From Magnaporthiopsis rhizophila (taxonomy: Eukaryota > Ascomycota > Sordariomycetes > Magnaporthales > Magnaporthaceae), in NCBI GenBank assembly GCA_003049465.1, contig PYSS01000128.1, forward strand, positions 2,347 through 66,346: 64,000 bases of DNA, read 5' to 3'. Below the pieces are notes generated by a model. The model had not been told where the DNA came from. It searched no databases and saw only the letters and a list, made by a program, of their open reading frames with translations. Numbering within the stretch: the first letter of the stretch is position 1; the number at the start of each line of letters is the position of its first letter. This document shows positions 1 to 10,934 of the stretch, in pieces. A program made the position numbers and the translations under genes.

Positions 1-16
1 CCCCCCCCCCCCCCCC
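1..16. repeat. Poly-C homopolymer at window edge
   Basis: The first 16 bases are all C, about 200 bp upstream of the histone H3 start codon. A second C/G homopolymer at 23223-23283 adjoins an assembly gap. This one may therefore also mark a hard-to-assemble G-tract, or the edge of a gap outside the window. No function can be assigned. Confidence 0.8.
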
Positions 17-224
17 TCGCGCAGGCGAATCAGCCAACCCAACGTGACCGACATTCCGCCCTACTTAAGGACTTTCTCCCGCCCCCCCACCAAGCCTCAA
101 TCTTTCCCTCCCACAACACACTCAATCCACCCACCCAACCCAGTCAACCAACTCTCCCACAACCATCAACAACAAACACCAACTTCTGGTCATCGCGACT
201 TGATTCTTCTCAATCAACTACACA

Positions 225-789
225 ATGGCTCGCACCAAGCAAACCGCCCGCAAGTCCACCGGTGGCAAGGCTCCGCGTAAGCAGCTCGCCTCCAAGGCTG
301 CCCGCAAGAGCGCCCCGTCGACCGGCGGTGTCAAGAAGCCTCACCGCTACAAGCCCGGTACCGTCGCTCTCCGTGAGATTCGTCGCTACCAGAAGTCGAC
401 TGAGCTCCTGATCCGCAAGCTGCCCTTCCAGCGTCTGGTAAGTCATTCCTCACCGCCGCGACACGCTTCATTTACATCAATTAGACGCGGCATTCACTGA
501 CACTCGACGCGCCACATCCACAGGTTCGTGAGATCGCCCAGGACTTCAAGTCCGACCTCCGCTTCCAGTCCTCTGCCATCGGCGCTCTCCAGGAGTCGGT
601 TGAGTCGTATCTGGTCTCCCTCTTTGAGGACACCAACCTGTGCGCCATCCACGCCAAGCGTGTCACCATCCAGTCGGTAAGTCATCACACCCACCCACAT
701 CTCTGCCTGCGCGGTGGGATTACAGCCGCTAACAACCACTGCAGAAGGATATCCAGCTGGCCCGTCGCCTCCGTGGCGAGCGCAACTAG
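225..789 (+). CDS. Histone H3 (three exons)
   Basis: Core histone H3, a nucleosome component that carries the K4, K9, K27 and K36 modification sites. Exons are 225-437, 524-676 and 745-789, giving 136 residues including Met, the normal H3 length. The protein opens ARTKQTARKSTGGKAPRKQL, continues through the alpha-N helix and histone fold, and ends RRLRGERN. Both introns (86 and 68 bp) have GTAAGT donors and CAG acceptors and restore the reading frame exactly. The leader at about 60-200 is very C/T-rich with a weak TATA-like CTACTTAAGG at 61-70, as in highly expressed fungal genes. A partner H4 gene is often divergent from H3 in fungi; if present it would lie left of the window. The T-rich tract at 909-933 is probably the 3' UTR. 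Confidence 0.98.
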
Positions 790-1469
790 ATCTTCTACTT
801 TTAGTCTAATTTAACGTCTGCTGGCTTGGAGGTCTCATGATCATGGCACTTGTTGATTTGGGTTCGCACTGGGTTTTGGGGGATAATATCCGGCGTTGAC
901 TTGCGCGTTTGATTTTTTTTCTTTCTCTTCTTCTACATCGGGATTGTACATTAGGGACATGAGCTCTTCACAGCCGGCATCAGAGTTGACCGCGCTAGAC
1001 TGCATCCCAAAGAAATCAATATTTCAAACAGCGCGAAGTCCCTCATGACATGACACCTGCCTCATGTCAACGTGTTAGCCCCAGTACTGCCCAGTTTGCG
1101 AATCTAAGAAGCTCGATCAATTCTCATCTTCGACGTGCTGAACTGCTCGTTGCGCAGAAGATCCGCCAAACAATGTTCCTTAACCGCCTGTAGATGAGTC
1201 CAATCCCGGCCGCTCGACTAGTTCAACCAGCAAACGGGGGCGGCGACGGGCCACCCGCCCTGGGATCACAACGCTCTAACCGCATGTAGAACCAGCCAAC
1301 CCACATTCTGGTGGCTTTGGACACACAGGGAAATGATGTAAGGTGCGTGGTCTTGGCGTGGACTTCCTTCTAACGTGTCGGCAGGTCATTTCCCCTGGTC
1401 ACATAGTTTTCCAACATTTAATCATCTAAAAGAGCGACACTAGTCATCCAAGATTCCGCTATTATAAGC
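790..1469. other. Convergent intergenic region, H3 / RAD3
   Basis: Holds the 3' flanks of H3 and RAD3, which converge here. A T-rich tract follows H3 at 909-933. No coding signal or RNA gene was seen. Confidence 0.7.
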
Positions 1470-4400
1470 TCAAGCATCCAGCTCCATCATGTCTCTCTCC
1501 TCATCCTCGTCCATCTCATAATCGTCTTCTCCATCCACCCGCGACCCGGGTACATGCGCTGCGTGGCCGGGTCGCCTCTGCAGCTCGCGGATCTGTCGTG
1601 TCTCCTCCTGGGCCTGATGCCTCTTGAGGTCCTCCAGTGTCCACATACTCACACCTTCCTGGTCCTTGGGCCGAAAAGGTTGTGCCATCGTTTTGAGAAA
1701 CTTCTTGGCAGAGCTCACGGCCATGTCGGTACTGAGGTTGGTATCGCTCTCCAATAGGGCTTGGTTGATCCACTTCGGCAGCTGGCTGCGCTTCTTGGGA
1801 AATCTGCGGTCTGCGAGCACCATGATGCCGTAGTCATCCTTGCCTCTCAGCACCCGTCCCAGACATTGAGCGGCATGCCGCATGGCATCAAAGGAGAGAA
1901 AGTCGTTCTCCTTGATGCGGTAAGTCTCGCGCAGGAAGTCCAGGCGCGCCTTCAGAATAAGCGACTCGGTGTACTGGTACGGAACGCCGATGCAGAGCAC
2001 GGCCCTCCCGTACTGGTGATCAAAGTCGATACCCTCAGAGACCTTGCCACGAGCCACACAGAACATGACGGCGCCGGTGCCGTTACAACAAGCCGTTCTG
2101 TATGTCTCCAGCGCTACTGCCGTCTCCTGCGCGTCTGGAGTCTCTACGAGAATGAGCTTGTACTTCCAGACTTCTTCCAGAATGTTCATGCCCTGCCACA
2201 TGCTGATGATGGACTCCATGTAGAAGTATGACGGGAAGAACACCACCATGCCGTCTGGTGTTATCTTGGCAAACTCCGTCAGCAAGTTCCCGTAGTTGCG
2301 CACGACGGGGAGGTCCGTCCTGACGGCGAAGCTGCTCGATATCGCGGCCTGGTCGCTCCCCTTGGTGACTATCATGGGGAGGAAAGATCGGCGGCCGAGC
2401 GTCATGCTGTACGACTCCTGCACAACAGCATCGAATCCGAGCATTTTCGGGTACATTTCCAGCGGAGACAGGGTCCCGGATGTGATGATAACCGTCCTGA
2501 AGCGCTCAAACACGGGCTTGATTGCGATGGCCGCATCCAGGCAGGTGAAGTGGAGGACGGGGTTGACCACCTTGGACTTGGCCGTCTCATAAGGCTCCAG
2601 CAACAGAAGGAAGCCCTTCTCGTAGGTAGCAACGAGCGTAGCAAACGTTGCAACCTCCTGGAGGGGCTGGAAATCTTCAATGTTGGTGAGTTCTAGTGTG
2701 CGAACGAGAGAGGTCAGGCGCTCGGCGCAGAACCTGAGGGGTTTCTTCTCGATGAATGTGTATTCCTTCAGGTGCGCAAGGAACGATGGGGGTGTTTCTG
2801 AGATGACCTCCAAGACCTTTAGCCGTGTCTGTTCAATCCCAGTTAGCAGCCACGGTGGGCCGGAAGGACGCGTACATGACTTCCGATTAGGAAGTCGAAT
2901 CGTGTGGAAATGAGCGTGTGCATACCTTGAGATATTCGATGAACCTCTTGAGAAACGCGACAAAGTGCTCGGCCCTCCTGATGTTGCCCGGTACAGCCTC
3001 CTTGATCAGGTCGTCCGGGAGCACTTGCGGAACATACTGGTCAGTGTGGGGCGAGGAACAAGTAACGGAGGGACGCAGAGAGAGAAGAATAGTACGCACC
3101 TGGGTTGGCCATGAAGGCATCCTCCTGACGTGCCTCGTCGGCATCTCGGAGCCCCGCGACAAGCTTCTGATACTCATCCTCCAGCTGTTTTTGGTCCGTT
3201 TCTCTCATCTGTTTGATCCTATTCTCAAGGTTCTGGGCACCTCTGGTCGCTTTCCTGAGCGAGTTCTCGGTAAGATCTGTGCTCAGCGATTCAATGCAGA
3301 CGTTGTCGATGTTGTGCGCTTCATCGAAAACGATGATGGAGTCTCTAGAGAGTTCTTTGGACACTCGTTCGGCAATCTTGGGGTCCAGGAGATAGTGGTA
3401 CGAGTAGATTATTACGTTGCAGTATTGCATCTGGACATGCAGACACCACCGCTGCGGTGTCAGAGAGCCATGGATGTGAGGACAAGGGGCCATTGGAGGG
3501 CACCTTACCATGCGTCGGGCCGTGAAGTACGGACATTGCTTGTGCTGTTCCCCGTAGCGGAGGAGGCCATCGAAGGTCCATACGCCGTTGGGGATCAGGT
3601 TGTGCGGTTCCAGAACATCGAGATTCTGGTCGGGTCAGCATAAAGGCCGCAGCTAGCAGGGCCACGGCTTGCTCCTGGCATTGGAATATGAGGCGGAACA
3701 TACGTCATGGTAGATGCAGACTTCTACGTCTTCACCCTTGTTCTTCTTCTCCTTGATAAAACCGGCCGTCAAGCTTCTGCATCGAGCGTCAACAATAGCA
3801 CCGCTCTTTTCGCGTTTGACAGCTGGGTGCAAGCAGAGGTTCTTGCGGCTCGTCAGGCCCAGCCCTCTGAAGTCTTCCTCTTTGCCTAGCTGTTCGGCAC
3901 GATACTTCATGAGGGCTCTAAGTTCGGCAAGTGCCTTTTCGATCTCCGACATGGTTCCTATGTTGGGTCAGCTAGGCACTAGACTAGATCAAGGCGAGCG
4001 AGCATGGGCTATACGGACGCGAGCAGTAGATGAGCTTGCGGTGCTCTGGGTTGTGCTGCTGATACGCCACGATGAGAGATAGCAGAGTGGCGGTTTTGCC
4101 CGTGCCCGAGGGCATCTCGAGAACACAGTTGCCACCAGCATCGAGGGTTCCTAAACCGCCGAGGAGTCAGACATCATCGGAGGGCTGCAGCAGAGGCGAA
4201 GGGACTGCCCACTCTTGAGATCGCACATGTAGCTTCAGAAGGGAGCGTTTGGTTAGCACGAAGGCCAGAAAAGGATGCGAACCACATCCATGCATGATAG
4301 AAACGCACGGGTCACACAGCCATAGCTTGTTTACAGGGGATCTTACGCATATTGCTCTGTGGTGTCGGGCAGACAGGGTTCAGGGTTTAGCCAAGGTCAT

Positions 4401-4631
4401 GTCACCACGCTCGTACATAACGTCCATCTATTGACGACGGGCGGGAAAGAGCCACATCCGGGCGCCGAGGGACGATAGGGTGGAAGCCAGCCTACCAGGG
4501 TATATGCGAGGGTATGGGAAGATGACCGGGAGGTCACTGCCCAGCGGTGTGTCAGCGGCCAATCTAGCCGGAGCACGGCCTGGTCTGATACACGGTGCAC
4601 AGAGACATGCTTACTCGATATAGAAGAGCAT
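1470..4631 (-). CDS. RAD3: TFIIH DNA repair/transcription helicase RAD3 (XPD/ERCC2)
   Basis: 5'-3' superfamily 2 DNA helicase of TFIIH, acting in nucleotide excision repair and promoter opening in the nucleus. Ten exons join in frame to 792 residues: 4631-4615, 4536-4496, 4356-4347, 4232-4213, 4150-4019, 3957-3704, 3625-3509, 3430-3100, 3023-2926 and 2828-1470. Walker A MPSGTGKT has its Lys at position 48. The four Fe-S cysteines lie in NLCLHP, ARCRS, VCIYHD and KQCPYF. DEAH is at 233-236. ARRM, VLPDD, CAERL and the C-terminal helicase motif QCLGRVLRGKDDYG all match the family. The start MLFYIDDLPVIFPYPRIYP matches the conserved XPD N-terminus, which fixes the small 5' exons. Exon 3 is only 10 nt (EQYA junction), and the first five exons encode just 73 residues. 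The gene converges on H3. Confidence 0.96.
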
Positions 4632-7600
4632 CGTGATCGAACTGTGGGGGCGCGGTGGCGAGGGCGGAACTCAGGAATCAGCCATTCAAACGAAGGCCTC
4701 GGTAAGAGCACGCCGCCGCCACTGATGGCCCAGCTCAACGCAAGATAGCGATGTTTTGATGTGTGAAGCACCCGGGCCTTGTCGCTTTTGTCCGCGGTGA
4801 TCGGGGTTTCCTTTGTTTGGCAATTGTGTTCGTTGGGTCGGTTGTGTTGCAGCGTTCCGGGCGATGTCGACCGCCTCCCAAGGCACAAAACCTTCCAGGC
4901 TACAAAGACAAGGGTGACGGCAACGCGCGAGTGTCGCACGAGGTCACGTGGAACAATCGCCGGACTGCTGAGTCAGCGCTACCTAGGCGTATCGAGCCCG
5001 CCCTGGGCACCTATCGCATGCAAAATCCGCCGAGATCGCTGACAGGTGCCGGTCGACCCATCGTTGGCGCACAGGCATCCATCCTCCCAACACGAGATAT
5101 TATCTATCCTCGGGCTGTTGCCTGTTAGTTTTCCCTGCGGTCCTCCTCGCAAGCCCACCCACTGGCTGTGACGCCTTGCCGCTAGCCTGACCCCCGCCGG
5201 GCCCCTCCCTTTGTGTGGAATCCAGGGCAAGCCTCTGTCACGGGTCCGATGAATGCCTGGTCGGCTTGGCCGGGCCCGAAGCAAGACGGCAGCAGCCGCA
5301 TCCAACAGAACAGCCCTCCTGCCCCACCACGTCGCCCAAATTCGGGCGGTCCGGCGGTGGTCTAAGGAGCCTACCATCCATCATCCTTTCGCTGTAAACA
5401 ACGTTCCAATTGAATCGCTCGCACAGAATGGTTCGCACACGCCAGGGTTGGGTGGGGCGCCTGTTGGCGCAGTTGGTCCTTTGACGGGGCAAATCATGCC
5501 CGGGGTTTCCAAGGTGTGCAGCATATGGCGGGATACACCCATGCACCCACCCTTGCTTCTTTGTGCTCGATCCTGTCCATGCAGATAGTGATTGTGCTGC
5601 TGGGCTTAAGAGGGCGCCCCATGAGCCAGGATAGCCTATCAGGTCTGTGTGTTTGCCTGCCTCACCATATGCCTGTGTCAAGGTATTTACCCTGCCGCGC
5701 CCCTTGGGGGCTTTGCATGCTGGTTGGTCCCGATCCGCTGTGTTAGGAGTTCGCCTCTCGGTGCCTTTTGTGTACTCTCGTGACCGATTGTGCACCTCAT
5801 GCTTCATCTTCACACCCCACTCAGTCTCCGACTCATCACGCTTGGGGCCATCGCCTTCTTGTGCTGAGCGAAAATTACATGCTTGGCTGGATCCCAACTG
5901 TTCGCCGACTGTCCCTGTAACGCGCCGAGGACGGGGCAACACACCAACCCTATGGGTGGTAGCCGAGATGCAGGCTCCTGTCACACAGAGCAAACAGTTG
6001 GGCAGTGCGTCGGGTTTGACTGAGCGGCCCGAAAGTGTTGTGCCTGGTCACGATGGACATGGCTTGCAACGGGGCGTCCGGCCAGGATTGGTATCACCTA
6101 TCCTGGGTGGACTTGCTTCGCCGCTGCCACAACCGTAGCTACCGCGCAGACGAACAAGACATGAGAGCCCAATACCGGGTTGCGGCAGGCTATGACGGCA
6201 CGTCGGCAGCGTTGGAGAGGAGACAGCCAGCCAACACCGCCGCAATTGGTAATTAGGGCGTCTCGCAGAACAAATGTTTGCACCTCAGGGGAACTAGCCC
6301 TAGTCCCGTTTTCGCGCTTGTAGATCGAGAGACACGTGGGGACGGATGGTGATCAATCCGCAGATGGCAATCACAGCGGGCGGAGGTTTCCCAGCAAGGG
6401 CAGATCTCCTACATCCAGTAGTGTCCGCCCCCAGAGGCCCCGCCAGCCTGCATAAAAATGAGGGGGGTGCGGCGCTGCTCGATCAGCTCCAGGCTCAAGC
6501 CCCTTTTGTGACTAGGTATCGACGGGCGATTTGAAACTGATTGCGCGTTTATTTCATTTCCTTCATTTCCGAACAGCTTCCTGCGTTCCTTGCCATCGAT
6601 ATCGAACGCATGTACTTGCACCCTGACTAAGTCCGTACCCGTTAGCTTTGAGTAACAACAAAATTTCGGGGTCTGATCAAATCTTGCCCCACCAGCCAAG
6701 CCACCTTCTTCGACCAACATCCTCATGTAAAATGGGGGAGGGCCGGTACCTAGGTAGGCAGACGAGTACACAAGGACGTGGTGGAACATGAACACAAGGA
6801 AAACAGAACTTATCACAATATCCCACCCTCGCTAGTGGGCCGGTAGGTACTGTAGCGTCGATCAGCTCGTCACCGCAGTGTGGGCGTGTAATTGCGGAGC
6901 CGGTTACGCTCGTCCCACCCAACCAACGAAGGTGCCTGGGGGAGTCTCCATGTTCGGCGTCAGCACTGACTAGCAAGGACAGGGAGCTCATGATGTCGAA
7001 CGGGCAGCTAAAGACGGGAGCAAAAGGCGGGAGGATCCTGGAGGGGCTCGGACTCAGGGCCCGCCCGGTGACAAGCTTCGGTTGGGTACTTGGCAAGGAG
7101 GGCGGGCTGGCTCGCGCAACTGAGATTCAGATGCACCACTGCCTGCCTTTGTTTCTGTACTTAGCCCACACGCGAGGTCTTCTGCAGCGTTGTGGATACA
7201 GTTTCTGACCACCAATTTACCGAGCAAACTGGCCGAATCACATCAGATGTCCACTTTTGGGCACGAGATGGCCCCACCCCTTGCGGGCCTCGGAGGAGTG
7301 AGCATCATTTTTGGGTCGTTTTCTTTTTTTTCCTGGTGGCTCCCTGGTTCTCGTCTCACCCACCCAAAAAAAGAACGACGAAAACAAAGGCCACCGATCC
7401 AGTTCGCTCCTCTTGTAAATCAAATTCCCGGCTAGGATGGCGATCTGCCTGAGCAGAGGGCCAAGCGACCTATCTGATTTGTCCAGGTTTTCTCCCCGCT
7501 CACCTGCATCGATCTCAGCACTTGCGTAAGTATGTAGTCCGTCCGTTCTTATTTTACTCCATGACGGCCGTCAGCTTCCTTAGGGTCAGCCAAGGTACCT

Positions 7601-9538
7601 ACCTCCCAACTACCCATCTCAGTCAGGCTTCCGGGTCAGTAATAGGTGGTCCTCCCTCGTCAGGAAACATCAACCCGGCCTGCTGCCGGGAAGGGCCTTC
7701 GGGCCACTGAGCAAAGACTCAGTCGTTGGAACCTTGGGGAGTTTTTGCTTTTATGTCGTATTGTTGGAAGGCAATGCCGGTTCCCTGCACCTCCACGCAC
7801 GCGACCGATACCAATAGGATCCCGTATTGCATTGCCAACGTCCACAGTATGCGTCCCAGCAATCACAACGACGAGGGGCTGTCCTGGGGGAAAGGTGAGA
7901 GCGACAGGAACGGCGTCGGTGGACCGTCCAGGTGTGGCAACAAGGTGGAGGGCAATCACCAGAAATCACCATATGCCCCAGGCTTGGGTTCTAGCCGACC
8001 ATGTCTGGTACTTGTGTTTTCAAAGCCATATTGCCTTCCCAGCTCCGTTAACCAACGGTAAAATTTAGGAGCTCTAGCGTATCTAGGCCAAGTGGTAATG
8101 GCAGCAACAGACGAGACCACCAAGGGTAGTGTTGGCTACTGAAATTGCCTCCACTGTGCATTCGCTCACAGCCTGCCTTGACCCCCGCCTCCGCTGCTGT
8201 TGCTCCTCCTCCTCCCTCTTCTTTGGCCATTCTCAGTCCCGCCTCCACCCGACCATCAGCTCGCTCGCACCCACACGGAAAACACACACACACACACACA
8301 GAGAGAAGCCGTACCGTCGTCACTACCGTTATTTCTTTTGGGTTTTCTTTCTTTTCTCACTTTCCCTCGGCAACCCTGCGTGGTACCTACTTTTCCGCAT
8401 CCTTCACGGATAAAAAATAAAAAACCCATCCTGCAAGCGGATTCGATGGTACTCTGGGCTGCTTATTGCCATCTGCAGCACACGAATCTGTCGGACTGGG
8501 CTATTTCTGCTGCGCTGCTTATGTATTTGGCTCGCCTGACTGCAGCCTCCCCTGTTCAATGTATAAGCTGTTGCTGTACCCACCATGTCGATGATGTGCG
8601 GACGGCTCCGGCCCCCTGCCGCGCTATTGTACCGCCCGCCCATGTATGTTCGCAGTACATGCAACCATCCAGCCATCCATCCGCCCCCCTAGGCAGAACC
8701 GCCGTCTGCTCTGCTCCGGGGGTGGGCATGAGTGGTTCTTGGGGCCTGTCCTCTGCAAAATCGGTCTGCATCGGACATGAGAGGATTCATCACTGTCTAT
8801 GTACATAGAAACTGGGCCACCGCACCCCTGGTTCATTTCTCCGCAACAACCTTTTCTGCCTCGCTCTAGTTGGCAACGTGGGAGATGGCGGCCCCTGACA
8901 GCCACCCCCGACCTACGCCAACCAGGCCGATTTGGACCTAGTCCTCGCCGGCCCACACCCCTCCTCCCTCTTTCGACATGACATCCTTCTTTCTTGCCTT
9001 GCAGCCCCAGAAAAGCTCGGCCTTGTGCCGCGTACCGACAATCCTCGGGGCGATCCTTTGCATCTATATGATACCTGGGCAGCCAAACAGCCGCCTGCCT
9101 GCCCTCCTCTGTTATATCACACCTTACACCCGCACCCTACCCCTCGCCATCGGTCGTATCTCGAGACTTTTCAAATCCATCCGGGGATCTGACCACGCCA
9201 ACGGCACGTCGTAACACGGATGCGCCAGACACCTCGAGAGTGATAACAGCCTTGGGGGCCGCTGACCAAAACGAGCCATAGCCTCCCCGACCATCTGACA
9301 CTCGCGGGGCACACCATTTTTCCTGGTCTGCGCCTGTCATCTTGACCTACTCACTCCTTTTTCTCCCGCCCGCGAAATCTCAAATCCAGGAGCCATACAC
9401 CCGCTGCCCGCCCGCCCGCCCCTCCTTGACACCACTTCTCTGCACCCCTTACGCATATATAGGTCCTCTGCTTCGCTGTGCACAGCCGGCTGGCTACGAG
9501 GATCCCAGGACCGGACAGGCCATCAAGAATTCTCAGTC
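4632..9538. other. 4.9-kb gene-free region upstream of the C2H2 factor
   Basis: Upstream of both RAD3 (-) and the zinc-finger gene (+). Open frames here (for example 5238-5993 on -) have random composition, no recognisable domain and no convincing splice-supported extension. The part from about 8130 to 9538 has C/T-rich tracts, a (CA)n run at 8282-8300 and pyrimidine blocks, consistent with a long promoter or 5' leader of the transcription factor. GGTACC/CCTAGG-type motifs occur near 6744-6759 and 7593. A long non-coding RNA cannot be excluded. Confidence 0.6.
8282..8300. repeat. (AC)n microsatellite
   Basis: About nine AC units followed by GAGAGA, inside the C/T-rich stretch upstream of the C2H2 transcription factor gene. 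Confidence 0.9.
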
Positions 9539-10934
9539 ATGGACTCTACGCCCCCTCTCACCAGATCTCCCGCCTCTCCGCCGAACTCATATTCCTCCTC
9601 GGCCGGCTACCCGTCTCCTGATCTGGTGGCCCAGCACTACCGGCTGTCGGCGATCGAACCCGCGTGCTCCGGCCCCATGGCGCCGCCGCTGGACCCGGAC
9701 AGCGCCGTGCCTCCCCTGGAGAACATGGGCCAGTCAGGGTGGGCCCACAACGGCATGCTGCATGCACCCTCAACCGGCACGACAATGCCCAACATCGTCT
9801 CCTCCGAGTATGATGGGTTTGTAACTTACGACAACGGGTCCGTTCCGGGAACCCATCCGTACGGCGGCCATCAGGATGTCTACGGCTCCCATGGCCACCA
9901 CCAGCACCACCAGCACCAACACCAGCACCACCAGCAGCATCACCACCAGCACCACCAGCACCAGCACCAGCACCAACACCTGGAGCCGGCCTTGTCCACT
10001 CACTCATCTCCCCGGCCATCCTCGACATCGCCCGCAATGCCAGCAGGGCGAGGTTCGGTGGCGTTCCCACCGGGGGCGCCGCTATCACAACCGCTCACGC
10101 CCCGCATCAAGATGGAGGGCGCTCAGCAGCCAGAATACGTGCATGGAGCCGACTACCCGTCGCCAAGGTCGATGCACGTGCCTTTCTCGTCCGAGGTTGG
10201 CAGCTATTCGGCCGCGCCCAGCTCCGGCTATCTCTCCGACACCCAGTCGTCCGCCTGGAGCAAAGACTACAACCACTCGGCCGAGCCGGACTCCTTTTAC
10301 TCCGTAGCCAGCGGCCATCAGGCCACCATCGGCATGGTCGGCGGCGACAGACGCGTGGCGGCACACATGCGGGCCCAACGCCCGCGGGCGCGGAAGCGGC
10401 TGACCACCAAGGAGGAGGCCAACTTCCAGTGCGAGGTCAAGGGCTGCGGGAAGCTGTTCAGCAGGAGCTACAACTTCAAGGCCCACATGGAGACGCACGA
10501 CTCCAACAGGGAGTATCCGTTCCCATGCGGCGAGTGCAGCAAGAAGTTTGTGCGCAAGACGGACCTGCAGAGACACCACCAGAGCGTCCACATGAAGGAG
10601 CGCAACCACAAGTGCGATTTCTGCGGGCGTCTCTTTGCACGGAAGGACACACTGCGGAGGTGAGCTTTGGACCCCCAGATCTCCGGAGGGGCGGGCTTAC
10701 AACGACAGGAAACGGCATCACTGACAATTTTGAACCCGCAAACGCAGACACATGGAAGACGGATGCTCCAGGAGATTCGACATCACCTTGCCCCCAATGT
10801 CGATTCCGTCGATGGGCAACAGCGCCATGCTCGATCCCTCAACGGCAAGCTTGAGGGTCAGGGACGTCCTGCAGAGTGGTGAGGGCAACCCGGATGACAG
10901 GTTTCGTCAACAAGGCCCATGGGGACTTGCCTGA
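9539..10934 (+). CDS. C2H2 zinc-finger transcription factor with His/Gln tract
   Basis: Probable DNA-binding regulator of 435 residues from exons 9539-10659 and 10748-10934; the 88-bp intron has a GTGAGC donor and GCAG acceptor. The N-terminal half is Ser/Pro/His-rich and disordered, with an almost pure His/Gln run at about residues 118-147 encoded by CAC/CAG/CAA. A basic stretch RPRARKRL precedes three tandem fingers: finger 1 at about 296-320 (CEVKGC...H-x3-H), finger 2 at about 329-352 (CGEC...H-x4-H) and finger 3 at about 358-381. Finger 3 ends RRHMEDGC, so its last ligand is Cys (C2HC), and the intron splits this finger. The first in-frame ATG with context TCATGG was used. I recognise the class but not a named orthologue; targets are unknown. 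It is flanked by unusually long non-coding DNA on both sides. Confidence 0.9.

Noticed and set aside
5238..5993. 251-codon minus-strand open frame in the long spacer
   Set aside because: Random composition, overlapped by open frames on the other strand, no domain and no supporting splice structure.
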